Below, piece by piece: positions 27,811 to 36,669 of a stretch of 64,000 nt of DNA. The stretch spans positions 218,050-282,049 of the forward strand of contig NZ_CDMK01000002.1 in NCBI RefSeq assembly GCF_001283065.1, read 5' to 3'. The notes below the pieces were generated by a model. It did no database searches, was not told where the DNA came from, and worked only from the letters and a program-made list of their open reading frames with translations. Origin of the DNA: Helicobacter heilmannii (GTDB taxonomy: Bacteria > Campylobacterota > Campylobacteria > Campylobacterales > Helicobacteraceae). Made by a program: the position numbers and the translations under genes. How positions within the stretch are numbered: the first letter of the stretch is position 1; the number at the start of each line of letters is the position of its first letter.

Positions 27811-30782
27811 TCCAAGCCAGCCTTTATGTTGCTCTAGGCACTTTTAAGCCCACAGTTTTAGCCACCAAAGACGCGAAAGAGGCCCTAGAAGCCCTGCAGG
27901 TGTGGCGCTTCTTTAGCCCACACACCCCCGTGTTTATGTTGCCCGAGTTGCGTGCCCACTATCTTGATGACATGCGTGCCTTTAGCGCGGAGCTCAAAGA
28001 GCTCTTAAGCACTCTAGGATACTTTTACACCTCTTTAAAAAACGATCCCAACACCAAGCTTTTAGCCCCCTTAAGCGCGCTTTTAAACCCCTTGCCATGC
28101 GCCAAACTCTTGCAAAGTTTTCGTGTGGCTTGTTTGGAGAGCTATAACCTGCAAGAGTTACAAGAAAAACTAAGGCTCTTTGGCTACGACTTCGTGGATT
28201 TGATCGAACTGCCCGGGGAGGTAAGCTTCAGGGGCGATATTGTGGATATTTTCATCCCCGGGCAAAATAAGCCACACCGCCTAAGCTTTTTAGGCCAAGA
28301 CTGCGAGGACATCCGCACCTTTGACCCCCACACACAGCTAAGCGACCCCTCTTTGCTCGAGCAAATTGAGATCACCCCCGCCCTTTTTAGCCTAGACGCG
28401 CCCACGCACGCCCTGCTGCAACAACGCCTAGACAAGCTAGCCGCCCCCGTGTTTTGGCCCGATTTGGCCTCTTTGGGCTTTTGGGTGCTGGAGGATTTGG
28501 GGGTGGATTTTTTAACGCATTATGCCGCCATTTTAAGCCAAGAGGCCAAAGAGCAGGCCAAAGAGTGGTACGGCCTAGAACCCAGCCTAGCCCTAGAGCG
28601 TGCCTTAAACCTACCCCTCTTGCCCACACCGCCGCATTGCCAAGACATCAGCAAGCCTGCCAATTTACAAGACTTTTTGGAGTTAAACGCCGCGAAAAAA
28701 GCCACGCTCATCGCCAAAAATGCGGACTTTTTGCCCCATATCAACGCCCCTTTTGAAAGTGCGATCTCCACCTGTGTACTGCACTTTAGCACCCCCACAC
28801 AGATTTTTTTATCCATGCACAGCTACGAGCCACCAAGGAGCACCAACCACTCTCATCTCATGCTCAATGAACTCACCCCGGGGGATTTCGTGGTGCATGA
28901 AAACTATGGTATCGGGCTGTTTAAGGGGCTGGTGCAGCAAAGCGTGCTGGGCAGTGTGCGCGACTTCATCGCCCTAGAGTACCAAAACGCTGACCGCCTG
29001 CTCTTGCCCGTGGAGAATTTGCACCTCATCGAGCGTTACATCGCCAACCAAGACATGCCCTTATTAGACAAGCTAGGCAAGGGCAGCTTTGCTAAGGTGA
29101 AGGATAAAGTGCGCTCTAAAATCTTAGACATGTCCGCTCAAATCATCGCCTTAGCGGCTAAACGCAACATGCTTAAAAGCGGCCAAGCCCCCATCGACAT
29201 GTCCAAAATGCAGGCGTTTAAAAAAGCTTGTGGCTTTGCGCTCACCATAGATCAAGAGCAGAGCATTGCCGCCATTTTGCACGACTTTGCCAGTGGGCAT
29301 GTGATGGATCGGCTTTTAAATGGAGATGTGGGCTTTGGCAAGACAGAAGTCGCCATGCACGCCATTTATGCCATGTTTTTAAGCGGCAAGCAAAGCGCGC
29401 TCTTTGTGCCCACAACCCTGCTAAGTGCCCAGCACTTTGCCACTTTAAAAGAGCGTTTAGAGCCCTTTGGGCTAAAAGTGGCCAAGCTCGATCGCTTCAG
29501 TAAGGATAAAAGAGCCGTGTTAGAGGGCTTAAAAAAGGGCTTGGTGAGCGTGGTGGTGGGCACGCACGCGCTCTTAGAGGCAGAGTTTAAAGAGCTAGGG
29601 CTGGTTGTGGTGGATGAGGAGCATAAATTCGGGGTCAAGCAAAAAGAGGCGATCAAGACTTTAAGCGAAAGCGTACATTGTTTAAGCATGTCGGCCACGC
29701 CCATCCCCCGTACTTTGAGCATGGCCTTATCTAAGCTTAGAGGGGTCAGCACCCTAAACACCCCGCCTAGCATCCGTCAGCCCAGCCGTACCTTTGTGAA
29801 AGAAAAAACGGACGCACTTTTAAAAGAGGCGATCTTAAGGGAGTTGCGCCGCAAGGGGCAGGTCTTTTACATCCACAATCACATCGAGAGCATGCCAAAG
29901 GTACAAGCTGCTCTCTTGAAACTACTACCCTACCTAAGGGTGCAAATCTTGCACTCTAAAATCCCCGCCCTGCAAGCTGAGCAAGCTTTGCTAGATTTTG
30001 CTAAGGGAGAATATGAGGTGCTTTTATGCACTTCGATCGTGGAGTCGGGGTTGCACTTACCCAATGCCAATACAATCATCATTGACAATGCCGACAACTT
30101 CGGGTTGGCGGATTTACACCAGTTGCGCGGGCGCGTGGGGCGCGGGCGCGTGGAGGGTTTTTGTTATTTTCTTGTGCAAGAGGCGGGGGGCTTGAGCCTA
30201 GAGGCAAAGAAAAGACTGCTGGCTTTGGAGAAAAACTCGTATCTAGGCAGTGGGGCGAGCATCGCTATGCACGATTTAGAGATTAGGGGCGGGGGCAATT
30301 TCTTAGGGGCACACCAAAGCGGACACATTAAGAGCATTGGCTATGGACTTTATACGAAAATGCTCGAAGAGGCGATTTGCGGGCGCACACAGGATATGGG
30401 TGTGGATTTGAAGCTTAGTGTGAGTGGGTTTTTAAGCCCCAAGCTCATCGCTAGCGATAGTTTGCGTTTGGAGCTGTATCGGCGTTTAGGCTTTTGCAAG
30501 GACTTAGCCAGTGTACAAGAGATTCAAGCTGAGATAAAAGACCGCTTTGGCGCGTTGGATGTGATGAGCGCGCAATTCTTACAAATTATCCGCATTAAAA
30601 TTTTGGCTAATCGCTTAAATATCAGCAAAATTTCACAATACGGGCAGAACATCACCTTGTTTATGCCGAGCGATCAAAATGTCTTATTAAAGGCCCCCAG
30701 CATGGATGATGAAGACATTCTGCACGCCCTTTTAAGTCACCTACAGGCACACGCTAAGCCAAAACTGCATCCACAGCCTTAA
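27807..30782 (+). CDS. mfd: Transcription-repair coupling factor Mfd
   Basis: ATP-driven DNA translocase that removes stalled RNA polymerase and recruits nucleotide-excision repair. It has 991 residues: a UvrB-like N-terminal part, an RNA-polymerase-interacting domain (ELTPGDFVVHENYGIGLFKG), helicase motifs (NGDVGFGKTEVAMHA, VVVDEEHKFGVKQKE, SMSATPIPRTL, QLRGRVGRG) and a C-terminal TRCF domain. It overlaps ccmA by four bases. Its last 29 bases overlap the convergent waaF. Confidence 0.96.
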   Translation: MIQASLYVALGTFKPTVLATKDAKEALEALQVWRFFSPHTPVFMLPELRAHYLDDMRAFSAELKELLSTLGYFYTSLKNDPNTKLLAPLSALLNPLPCAKLLQSFRVACLESYNLQELQEKLRLFGYDFVDLIELPGEVSFRGDIVDIFIPGQNKPHRLSFLGQDCEDIRTFDPHTQLSDPSLLEQIEITPALFSLDAPTHALLQQRLDKLAAPVFWPDLASLGFWVLEDLGVDFLTHYAAILSQEAKEQAKEWYGLEPSLALERALNLPLLPTPPHCQDISKPANLQDFLELNAAKKATLIAKNADFLPHINAPFESAISTCVLHFSTPTQIFLSMHSYEPPRSTNHSHLMLNELTPGDFVVHENYGIGLFKGLVQQSVLGSVRDFIALEYQNADRLLLPVENLHLIERYIANQDMPLLDKLGKGSFAKVKDKVRSKILDMSAQIIALAAKRNMLKSGQAPIDMSKMQAFKKACGFALTIDQEQSIAAILHDFASGHVMDRLLNGDVGFGKTEVAMHAIYAMFLSGKQSALFVPTTLLSAQHFATLKERLEPFGLKVAKLDRFSKDKRAVLEGLKKGLVSVVVGTHALLEAEFKELGLVVVDEEHKFGVKQKEAIKTLSESVHCLSMSATPIPRTLSMALSKLRGVSTLNTPPSIRQPSRTFVKEKTDALLKEAILRELRRKGQVFYIHNHIESMPKVQAALLKLLPYLRVQILHSKIPALQAEQALLDFAKGEYEVLLCTSIVESGLHLPNANTIIIDNADNFGLADLHQLRGRVGRGRVEGFCYFLVQEAGGLSLEAKKRLLALEKNSYLGSGASIAMHDLEIRGGGNFLGAHQSGHIKSIGYGLYTKMLEEAICGRTQDMGVDLKLSVSGFLSPKLIASDSLRLELYRRLGFCKDLASVQEIQAEIKDRFGALDVMSAQFLQIIRIKILANRLNISKISQYGQNITLFMPSDQNVLLKAPSMDDEDILHALLSHLQAHAKPKLHPQP

Positions 30783-31728
30783 GTACGCTTGCGGGCAAAA
30801 GCCGTGTCATGCAGGCGTGGTTGTCATGTTTGAGCGGGCAGGTGCGTTGTTTGCAAGGCGAGCAGGGCATGGCCTTAGAGAGCAGGGTTGCCTTTTTATA
30901 TTGCCAAGGCCCGGTTTCTCTAGGGTCTGTAGGGCCAAAAAGAGCGATGATGGGGACATTTAAAGCGGCCGCGATGTGCATCGGCCCGCTGTCATTGCAG
31001 ATAAAAAGGTCTAAAGCGGCGATCGTGTCTATGAGTTCAGGAATGCTTGTTTTGCCACAAAGATTGTTTAATAGGGGGTTGTCTCGCAGGGTATAAAGCA
31101 CTTCTTGCACCACGGCCAAATCATCCTTGGCCCCCAGTACATACACCCCATAGCCCCTTTCTAGCAATTTTGCGATCAACTCTGTAAAGTAAGCACCCTT
31201 CCAGCGCTTGGCACTCCCAAAGGCCGCCCCCGGGCTCACCCCCACCTTTTTAGCTCCGGCCAGCTTGATTGGATTTGCGTGCAAGAGCAGGGGGGGCATG
31301 GGGGTTTTAGGCACCAGGGGACTTAGTAGATGGCAATAACTCTCCACTTGATGGGCATTGATGGGCTCTATAGGATGGGTGAGCAAAAAAGTGCGCCCCC
31401 TGCGCTTATAGCCGATGCGTTTAGGAGTGTTGGTCCAATACAGCAGCAGTGCGGCGTAAAAGTGATTGTTGAGCGTGATCGCGATGTCGCAAGGGCCGAT
31501 GCGTTTAGCCAGCCTATAGGTAGCAAGGGCGCGCCAAAAGGCCTTTTTGGTGTTGTCCACCACCAGCGTGCAATTAGGCATGCGCTCAAAGAGAGCGCAG
31601 ACCTTGGGTGGCCCGACTAAAATAAACTCTGCATTGATCTTTTGAAAATGGGCTTGCAAGATTTGTAAAAAGGGGGTTGCCATCACGCTATCGCCGAGCC
31701 AGTTAGGTAAGCGGACTAAAATTTTCAT
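30754..31728 (-). CDS. waaF: LPS heptosyltransferase (WaaF type)
   Basis: Glycosyltransferase family 9 enzyme that adds heptose to the LPS inner core at the cytoplasmic membrane face. It has 324 residues with the N-terminal LVRLPNWLGDSVMATPFL, the acceptor-domain loop and the C-terminal nucleotide-sugar site CNDSGPMHIAAAL and ALFGPTDPRETGPW. The WLGD start favours WaaF over WaaC. It is convergent with mfd and divergent from the chemoreceptor gene. Confidence 0.88.
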   Translation of the reverse strand: MKILVRLPNWLGDSVMATPFLQILQAHFQKINAEFILVGPPKVCALFERMPNCTLVVDNTKKAFWRALATYRLAKRIGPCDIAITLNNHFYAALLLYWTNTPKRIGYKRRGRTFLLTHPIEPINAHQVESYCHLLSPLVPKTPMPPLLLHANPIKLAGAKKVGVSPGAAFGSAKRWKGAYFTELIAKLLERGYGVYVLGAKDDLAVVQEVLYTLRDNPLLNNLCGKTSIPELIDTIAALDLFICNDSGPMHIAAALNVPIIALFGPTDPRETGPWQYKKATLLSKAMPCSPCKQRTCPLKHDNHACMTRLLPASVLKAVDAVLA

Positions 31729-31763
31729 TTATACACCTTAAAAACCGATCTTTGTTATTTCGT

Positions 31764-31784
31764 TATAATAATAGCTAATATAAT
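31764..31784 (+). promoter_or_regulatory. Twin -10 boxes before the chemoreceptor gene
   Basis: Two perfect TATAAT hexamers at 31764-31769 and 31779-31784 in a very AT-rich 73-base gap; the RBS AAAAGGG follows at about 31787. Either could serve the chemoreceptor gene. No flagellar sigma-28 or sigma-54 motif was seen. Confidence 0.45.
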
Positions 31785-31801
31785 GATAAAAGGGCATATA
31801 G

Positions 31802-33397
31802 ATGTTAAAGAGCATTAAAGCCAAAATGACGGCACATATTTTAATCGCCGCATTGCTGGTTGTAGGGTTAGTTTATTATTGTCTGCGTACAGGCTATGAA
31901 AAACTCACCACCACCCAAAGCGTGGCTTTGATCCAAGTCATTAACCAAGCCTTGATGAACATGGTTAAAGAAGCAGCACTCACAGGCGATCCCAACCAGC
32001 TAAGAAAGGTCGTCAAAGACAGCCAAGGGATTCAAGGCGCGCATGTCAACTTCGTACCTTCTAAAGAGGTCATTGCCCTGTTTGGCTTGAATATGGGTTT
32101 TACAGACAACCTAGAAATGCGTCGCATGTTCGAGCACAAGAGCAAAGCCCCCATCATCCACTTTATCCAGAAAGACAACAAACATCTAATTTTGTTGCGC
32201 CAACCCTTCATCGCCGAAAAGCTTTGCCTAAACTGCCACACCAATTCCAAACTGGGGGATGTGCTCGCCATTTTAAATGTGCAGTTTGACTTGAGTAACA
32301 TTTATAACCAAATCCTCATGCACACCTTGAAAACCTTGGGCTATATCTTGATGGTGTGTGCCATTTTAGGAGTCTTGGTGTTGTGGCGTTTTGAGAGCGA
32401 TTTATTTAGACCCTTGGGACATTTAAAGAAAATGGCGGGTTTGCTCACACAATCTAAAAAGGCAGATTTAACCAAGCGTCTAGAGAGCAATCAACTCGAT
32501 GAGGTGGGCAGTACGGCACATTTCTTTAATCTCTTCATTGAGAAGTTGCAAGGTATTGTCAAAAACTCCCGCAGTATTTTGATATCCAACATCTCTACAA
32601 ACCATGCCATCCGAGACACCACACAAACCCTTAAATCCACAGAAACCCACGAGAACACCATCATCCAAACCATGCGGGATTTGAGTCAAAATGTGGACGA
32701 GAGCGCAAGTCAAGCCCTGCAACTCTTGCAGCTAGCCACCGATAAAATCAAGCAAGCCGATGCGTCCATGCTCACCTTTAGCCAGAACATCAACCAGCAT
32801 GTCCAACTCTCTCTAACCTCTGCCCAAAACCAAAGCGCGATCGCCCTAGAAGCCAAGGACCTCACCCAAAGTGCCGCCGACATCAAAAGGGTACTTGGCA
32901 TGATTGAAGACATCGCCGAACAAACGAATCTGCTCGCCCTAAACGCTGCCATTGAGGCTGCCAGAGCGGGCGAACATGGGCGTGGCTTTGCCGTGGTGGC
33001 AACAGAGGTGCGCAAACTTGCCGAGAAAACCCAAAAATCCCTAGCCGAGATTGCGAGCATGGTGAACATGGTGACACAAAGCATCGAGCATATGGGCTCG
33101 AAAATCCAGCAAATGGCAGTTGAATCTGAGGATTTGTCTGAACAAACCTCCGGTTTATTGCCCCATATCCAAGCCGTGCAGGACAATCTCTCCATTTCTA
33201 ACCAGACTGCTAGCCAAGCCATCACCAGCAACGAGCAAATTGGGTTCAAGATCAAGGAAATGGCAACTGCCACGCAGAAACTCGTGGACATGTTTACCAA
33301 AATCAAGACCCAACGGCTTAACCTAGAAAACAACATCCAAGAAATGCTCACCAACAATGAGCGTTTAAACCAAGAGTTCTCTAAGTTTGAGGTCTAA
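31802..33397 (+). CDS. Chemoreceptor with periplasmic c-type haem motif
   Basis: Methyl-accepting chemotaxis protein of 531 residues. Transmembrane helices at about 9-29 and 178-196 enclose a periplasmic sensor of about 148 residues. HAMP follows (about 197-260), then the signalling domain with the highly conserved tip [20 protein letters not shown] and [16 protein letters not shown]. The sensor contains CLNCH (residues 142-146, bases 32225-32239) followed by [17 protein letters not shown]; CxxCH is the covalent haem c attachment motif, and this arrangement resembles haem-binding DUF3365/Tll0287-type sensors. Redox, oxygen or NO sensing is inferred. The four classical H. pylori receptors lack this motif as far as I know. 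Confidence 0.88.
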   Translation: MLKSIKAKMTAHILIAALLVVGLVYYCLRTGYEKLTTTQSVALIQVINQALMNMVKEAALTGDPNQLRKVVKDSQGIQGAHVNFVPSKEVIALFGLNMGFTDNLEMRRMFEHKSKAPIIHFIQKDNKHLILLRQPFIAEKLCLNCHTNSKLGDVLAILNVQFDLSNIYNQILMHTLKTLGYILMVCAILGVLVLWRFESDLFRPLGHLKKMAGLLTQSKKADLTKRLESNQLDEVGSTAHFFNLFIEKLQGIVKNSRSILISNISTNHAIRDTTQTLKSTETHENTIIQTMRDLSQNVDESASQALQLLQLATDKIKQADASMLTFSQNINQHVQLSLTSAQNQSAIALEAKDLTQSAADIKRVLGMIEDIAEQTNLLALNAAIEAARAGEHGRGFAVVATEVRKLAEKTQKSLAEIASMVNMVTQSIEHMGSKIQQMAVESEDLSEQTSGLLPHIQAVQDNLSISNQTASQAITSNEQIGFKIKEMATATQKLVDMFTKIKTQRLNLENNIQEMLTNNERLNQEFSKFEV

Positions 33398-34125
33398 TGC
33401 TACACTATGTCTTAGCCCGTCTGCAACATAGTGCTTGGTTTAGGCTCTTAGAGCCCTTAAGCCAAACCTTAGCCTTTGACGCACTCAATGCCAAATACAC
33501 CCAGAGCCTGCAACAAGCTCAAGCGCAAAACACACAAATCTTCCCCCACCTGCGCCAAATTTTTCGGGCTTTTGAAGCCACACCTTTTGAGAGACTCCAC
33601 ACGATTTTATTAGGCCAAGACCCCTACCCGGGCACCTTTAAACACGAGGGCATAGAAAAACCTTTTGCTTGTGGCCTTAGTTTTAGTGTGCCAAGAGCCG
33701 CTCCCCTGCCCCCAAGTTTACGCAATATTTATCAAGAGTTGCACACTAGTTTAAACACGCCCCTAAGTAGGCATGGCGACTTAAGCACATGGGCACACCA
33801 GGGGGTGTTGCTTTTAAACTCCATTTTGAGCGTGCCAAGGGGGCAATCTAGGGGGCATGCCAATTTAGGCTGGGAAGATTTCACAGACCACATTTTAAGC
33901 GCGCTCTCACAATTGGATCGCCCCCTGCTCTTTATTTTCTTGGGCAGGGTAGCGCAAGAAAAGAAAAAAGTTTTACACCCAAACCCTAAGCATTTGGTGT
34001 TGTGCGCCCCACATCCAAGCCCACTTGCCCAAGCCCACCCACCCACATTTTTGGGTAGTGGAGTGTTTAAAGAGGCACAAGAGTTCCTTCTAGCCCAACA
34101 CATCCCTATGGATTGGACACTTTAA
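33397..34125 (+). CDS. ung: Uracil-DNA glycosylase
   Basis: Removes uracil from DNA to start base-excision repair. It has 242 residues with the catalytic water-activating motif LLGQDPYPG, the GVLLLNSILSVPRGQ segment and the C-terminal APHPSPLAQ (His-Pro-Ser loop). The ATG overlaps the chemoreceptor stop by one base (TAATG), so the two are probably on one transcript. The 79 bases to the next, convergent gene show no clear terminator hairpin. Confidence 0.95.
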   Translation: MLHYVLARLQHSAWFRLLEPLSQTLAFDALNAKYTQSLQQAQAQNTQIFPHLRQIFRAFEATPFERLHTILLGQDPYPGTFKHEGIEKPFACGLSFSVPRAAPLPPSLRNIYQELHTSLNTPLSRHGDLSTWAHQGVLLLNSILSVPRGQSRGHANLGWEDFTDHILSALSQLDRPLLFIFLGRVAQEKKKVLHPNPKHLVLCAPHPSPLAQAHPPTFLGSGVFKEAQEFLLAQHIPMDWTL

Positions 34126-34204
34126 GTTAGATTAGTTGGGAGTTTGGGAGACATAAGATTAAAGTTTGCTTCTTTATGAGACTTAAGGCCTGGTGCAAGA
34201 GAGC

Positions 34205-34765
34205 TCACTTGGGTTGGTGTGTCTGTGGGGAATGGCTGACGACAAACTCTTGGCTCCACACCTGCAGACCATTGGAGACCTTCACCACGCTTAGGGCCAA
34301 AATATTTTCTGTGTACTCATTGCTGGCACGCTGGATAATGGAGGTGTTCAAAAAAAGGCTGGCGGGTTTTGGTGTGGTTGGGCCACGCATCTGTTCGGCT
34401 TGCTTGATGGTGCTATCCCCACTATCGCCCTCCACCTCGGCCCTTTTGGCAAAGAAGTGGTCTTTCCCCACCTCTTGCAAAGTTTTGAGCACCATTTGGG
34501 TGAGTTGCTCAGTGTTTAGGCGTTTGTTGGTTTCGTCCACCACATCCACAACCCCAAAGACCGCCCCTTGTAATTGCCGGATTTTAGGGCTGCTAAGCAT
34601 CGCACTCAAAGCTTTTTTAGCGGTGTGGGTGATGTCTGTTGTTAAGGCCTTTTGTTGGGCACGCATGGCGGGTGTTAGGTGGGTACAACCCACAGCCGTC
34701 AAGCTAAAGACTCCAGCAACAAAAACCCCTAAAAGTCTTCGACACAAAGAGGTGGGCTCTACCAT
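34205..34765 (-). CDS. LpoB-like lipoprotein, paralogue 3
   Basis: A predicted lipoprotein of 186 residues with lipobox LTAVGCTH. The mature domain carries LNTEQLTQMVLKTLQEVGKDHF and NGLQVWSQEFVVSH, matching the neighbouring 34759-35391 gene (FDTEQLTQMVIQTLKD, SGLDVWSQEFPITK) and resembling the LpoB family of penicillin-binding-protein activators. Its start overlaps the preceding gene by 7 bases. It ends the lipoprotein cluster. Activation of peptidoglycan synthases is inferred from family only. Confidence 0.75.
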   Translation of the reverse strand: MVEPTSLCRRLLGVFVAGVFSLTAVGCTHLTPAMRAQQKALTTDITHTAKKALSAMLSSPKIRQLQGAVFGVVDVVDETNKRLNTEQLTQMVLKTLQEVGKDHFFAKRAEVEGDSGDSTIKQAEQMRGPTTPKPASLFLNTSIIQRASNEYTENILALSVVKVSNGLQVWSQEFVVSHSPQTHQPK

Positions 34766-35391
34766 GAAACGGCTTTATTGCTTCCTAATTTTGTGATGGG
34801 GAACTCTTGGCTCCACACATCCAACCCGCTTTTGATGCTCGCAAGGCGCAGAATAAAGATGTAATCGATGCGTTGTTTGCTCGAGCTCACGCGGGCGTTG
34901 CGCTGGATCACTTTGCCGCTTAAGCTCAAATCAGGAGCCCTTAGCGTACCCTTTTCTTTCGTGGTTTCTTGGTTATATTCGTCATTGTTGCGCAATTTGC
35001 GGGCTCTATCAATCATTTTATCTTCACCGCCCCCACTGCCCGCAATGGCCCTTGTTACATAGAATTTGCCCTGTACTTTATCTTTTAAAGTCTGAATCAC
35101 CATTTGCGTGAGTTGCTCGGTGTCGAAGTGTTGCATGGTGTCGTTAATGACATCTGAAACGGCAATGACCTGTTTGCCTTGCAAGCCTTGGACATCATGG
35201 CTTTGTAGCATAGAGGCCACGGCGGTTTTGGCCGCATCCTCTACATCTTGATAGTCAAGCCCCACCGTAGCGTATTTTTTATCGTTTAGGTCTTTTTGGG
35301 AGGCGTAGGATACATCGTTGCCACACCCAGTGATCGCTAAAGCCAAAGCCCCCGCTATGCAAGAAGCCACGATTTTTCTACTTAGTCCCAT
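34759..35391 (-). CDS. LpoB-like lipoprotein, paralogue 2
   Basis: A predicted lipoprotein of 210 residues with lipobox ALAITGCGND. The mature region has VEDAAKTAVASML, FDTEQLTQMVIQTLKD, LSLSGKVIQRN and the C-terminal SGLDVWSQEFPITK. It shares these blocks with its neighbours at 34205 and, more distantly, 36670, so the three look like tandem duplicates. The LpoB family in other bacteria are outer-membrane lipoproteins that activate PBPs. Confidence 0.75.
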   Translation of the reverse strand: MGLSRKIVASCIAGALALAITGCGNDVSYASQKDLNDKKYATVGLDYQDVEDAAKTAVASMLQSHDVQGLQGKQVIAVSDVINDTMQHFDTEQLTQMVIQTLKDKVQGKFYVTRAIAGSGGGEDKMIDRARKLRNNDEYNQETTKEKGTLRAPDLSLSGKVIQRNARVSSSKQRIDYIFILRLASIKSGLDVWSQEFPITKLGSNKAVSW

Positions 35392-35419
35392 TGTTTCAAT
35401 TTTCCCCTTTCTGTTCTGG

Positions 35420-36091
35420 TTATTGTTTTAAGGATTCTTGTTTTGGATTTGTTGGTGCCTTGGGTGTACTGGCCTTTTCTTGCGCCTTGGGTGTTGCTTG
35501 TTCCTTGGGCAAATTTGCCTCTAGTTGAGGCACTCTATCTTCTAGCATAGACGCGTTTGCTTTAATCTCTTTAGTTTCTATTGATTTTATTGGTTCTTTA
35601 GGTGCGCTTGCCTTAGATTCTCGTGCTTTTGACTCTGTGGGTTTTTGTGTGAGCTCTTTGGTCTTTGGCTCTGCTTGGGCATTGGGTTTAGGGGGTTGGT
35701 TGAGTCTTAAAGATGTGGGTACTTTGACTGGGGCTTTGGAGGGCATTTTGACCTCTCTAGCCTTATTGGCATCCACACTAAACAAGACAAAAACCTGAGA
35801 AGGGCTAATCCACTTGGATTCCATATACGCCCCTACCAATTCTACCTGCCCGCTTCCCTTAGGGTTGTTGGCTAAGATCCAAGCCAACATCTTATCCTTG
35901 GCTCTTGTGCCCGCTAAGCTTGTGGCGTAGTCGACATCACCGCCCACAATGGACGCACTGGCACAAGCCAAGAGGGCATCGCCCTTAGTGTAGGCTTTAG
36001 CTGGGCAGTTTTGCACCCAAGTAGGGTTGCTTGCACAGCCCACCCCAAAAAGAGATAAGAGAAGCCCCCCGCCCAGTGTTGCCCACTTCAT
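35420..36091 (-). CDS. LPP20-family lipoprotein with variable Pro/Lys/Glu tail
   Basis: A lipoprotein of 223 residues: lipobox LFGVGCASN, then an LPP20-like domain (to about residue 125) with VGGDVDYATSLAGTRAKDKML, closely paralleling the next gene (VDGDVDYATDLATTKARSAL). The last 95 residues are a low-complexity Lys/Pro/Glu/Ala-rich tail that could span the periplasm or bind the wall. It begins 6 bases after lpp20 and corresponds by position to H. pylori HP1457. Confidence 0.78.
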   Translation of the reverse strand: MKWATLGGGLLLSLFGVGCASNPTWVQNCPAKAYTKGDALLACASASIVGGDVDYATSLAGTRAKDKMLAWILANNPKGSGQVELVGAYMESKWISPSQVFVLFSVDANKAREVKMPSKAPVKVPTSLRLNQPPKPNAQAEPKTKELTQKPTESKARESKASAPKEPIKSIETKEIKANASMLEDRVPQLEANLPKEQATPKAQEKASTPKAPTNPKQESLKQ

Positions 36092-36097
36092 CGCAAG

Positions 36098-36613
36098 CTA
36101 TTTGCTGTAAGCTTTTAAGCCCAATTCTTGGCGGACTTTGTAGAAGATTTCTTTATCAAGAGCGACCAAGACCCAAACGCGGTCTTTGCCCACCCAGCGA
36201 GCGACTGCTTTAGAAGCGGTGAGCACACGATCAACCGTTTCGCCGATTTTTCTTTCGCTGTTTTTGCTAAGGGAGCCGCCACTTCTAGCCTTGTCTTCTT
36301 GCACTTCTTTGGTGAGCTCGGTTTTAAGGTTGCTGGCTAGGGCGGAGCGGGCTTTAGTGGTCGCTAGGTCTGTGGCATAATCCACATCGCCATCCACGAT
36401 GTCTTCTTCCCCACGCCCTAGATAAATGCCATCATACTCCACTTTATCGATTTTAATGTGGTTGATGTCGCCAGCCACCCATTTAGGCGCCCCTTTGGTT
36501 TCTTTGTGGTACTCTTTGTTCTCTTTGCTGACCCCTGATTTGGGCTCACCGCACCCCACGATGATCAAAGCCCCCACAACACTCCCTAGTAACAACCATT
36601 GCTTAGCACGCAT
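36098..36613 (-). CDS. lpp20: Lpp20 outer-membrane lipoprotein
   Basis: Conserved Helicobacter surface lipoprotein; H. pylori Lpp20 is a known antigen. About 171 residues: lipobox ALIIVGCGEP, then SGVSKENKEYHKETKGAPKW and the C-terminal ARWVGKDRVWVLVALDKEI, which align with H. pylori HP1456 as I recall it. ATG 36613, five bases after GAGGAG, fits better than the upstream in-frame start at 36631. The molecular function of the protein is not established. Confidence 0.9.
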   Translation of the reverse strand: MRAKQWLLLGSVVGALIIVGCGEPKSGVSKENKEYHKETKGAPKWVAGDINHIKIDKVEYDGIYLGRGEEDIVDGDVDYATDLATTKARSALASNLKTELTKEVQEDKARSGGSLSKNSERKIGETVDRVLTASKAVARWVGKDRVWVLVALDKEIFYKVRQELGLKAYSK

Positions 36614-36642
36614 GCCAACTCCTCGTTTCAAAAATAGTCTCT

Positions 36643-36651
36643 ATTCTAGCA
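36643..36651 (-). promoter_or_regulatory. Extended -10 promoter of lpp20
   Basis: Minus-strand TGCTAGAAT with the hexamer at 36648-36643, in the 56-base gap between the first LpoB-like gene and lpp20. It would give a leader of about 22 bases and allow expression separate from the ribosomal operon upstream. Confidence 0.45.
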
Positions 36652-36669
36652 CAAAATGGCAACCTAAAA

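Noticed and set aside
32710-33357. Open minus-strand frame of 215 codons opposite the chemoreceptor
   Set aside because: Composition is Ser/Cys/Met-rich with no domain; it is the shadow of the conserved signalling-domain codons.
34126-34204. Bidirectional terminator between ung and the lipoprotein cluster
   Set aside because: No convincing stem followed by a T-run on either strand was found.
34176-34796. Open plus-strand frame of 206 codons opposite the last LpoB-like gene
   Set aside because: The minus-strand product has a signal peptide, lipobox and paralogues; the plus-strand product has none.
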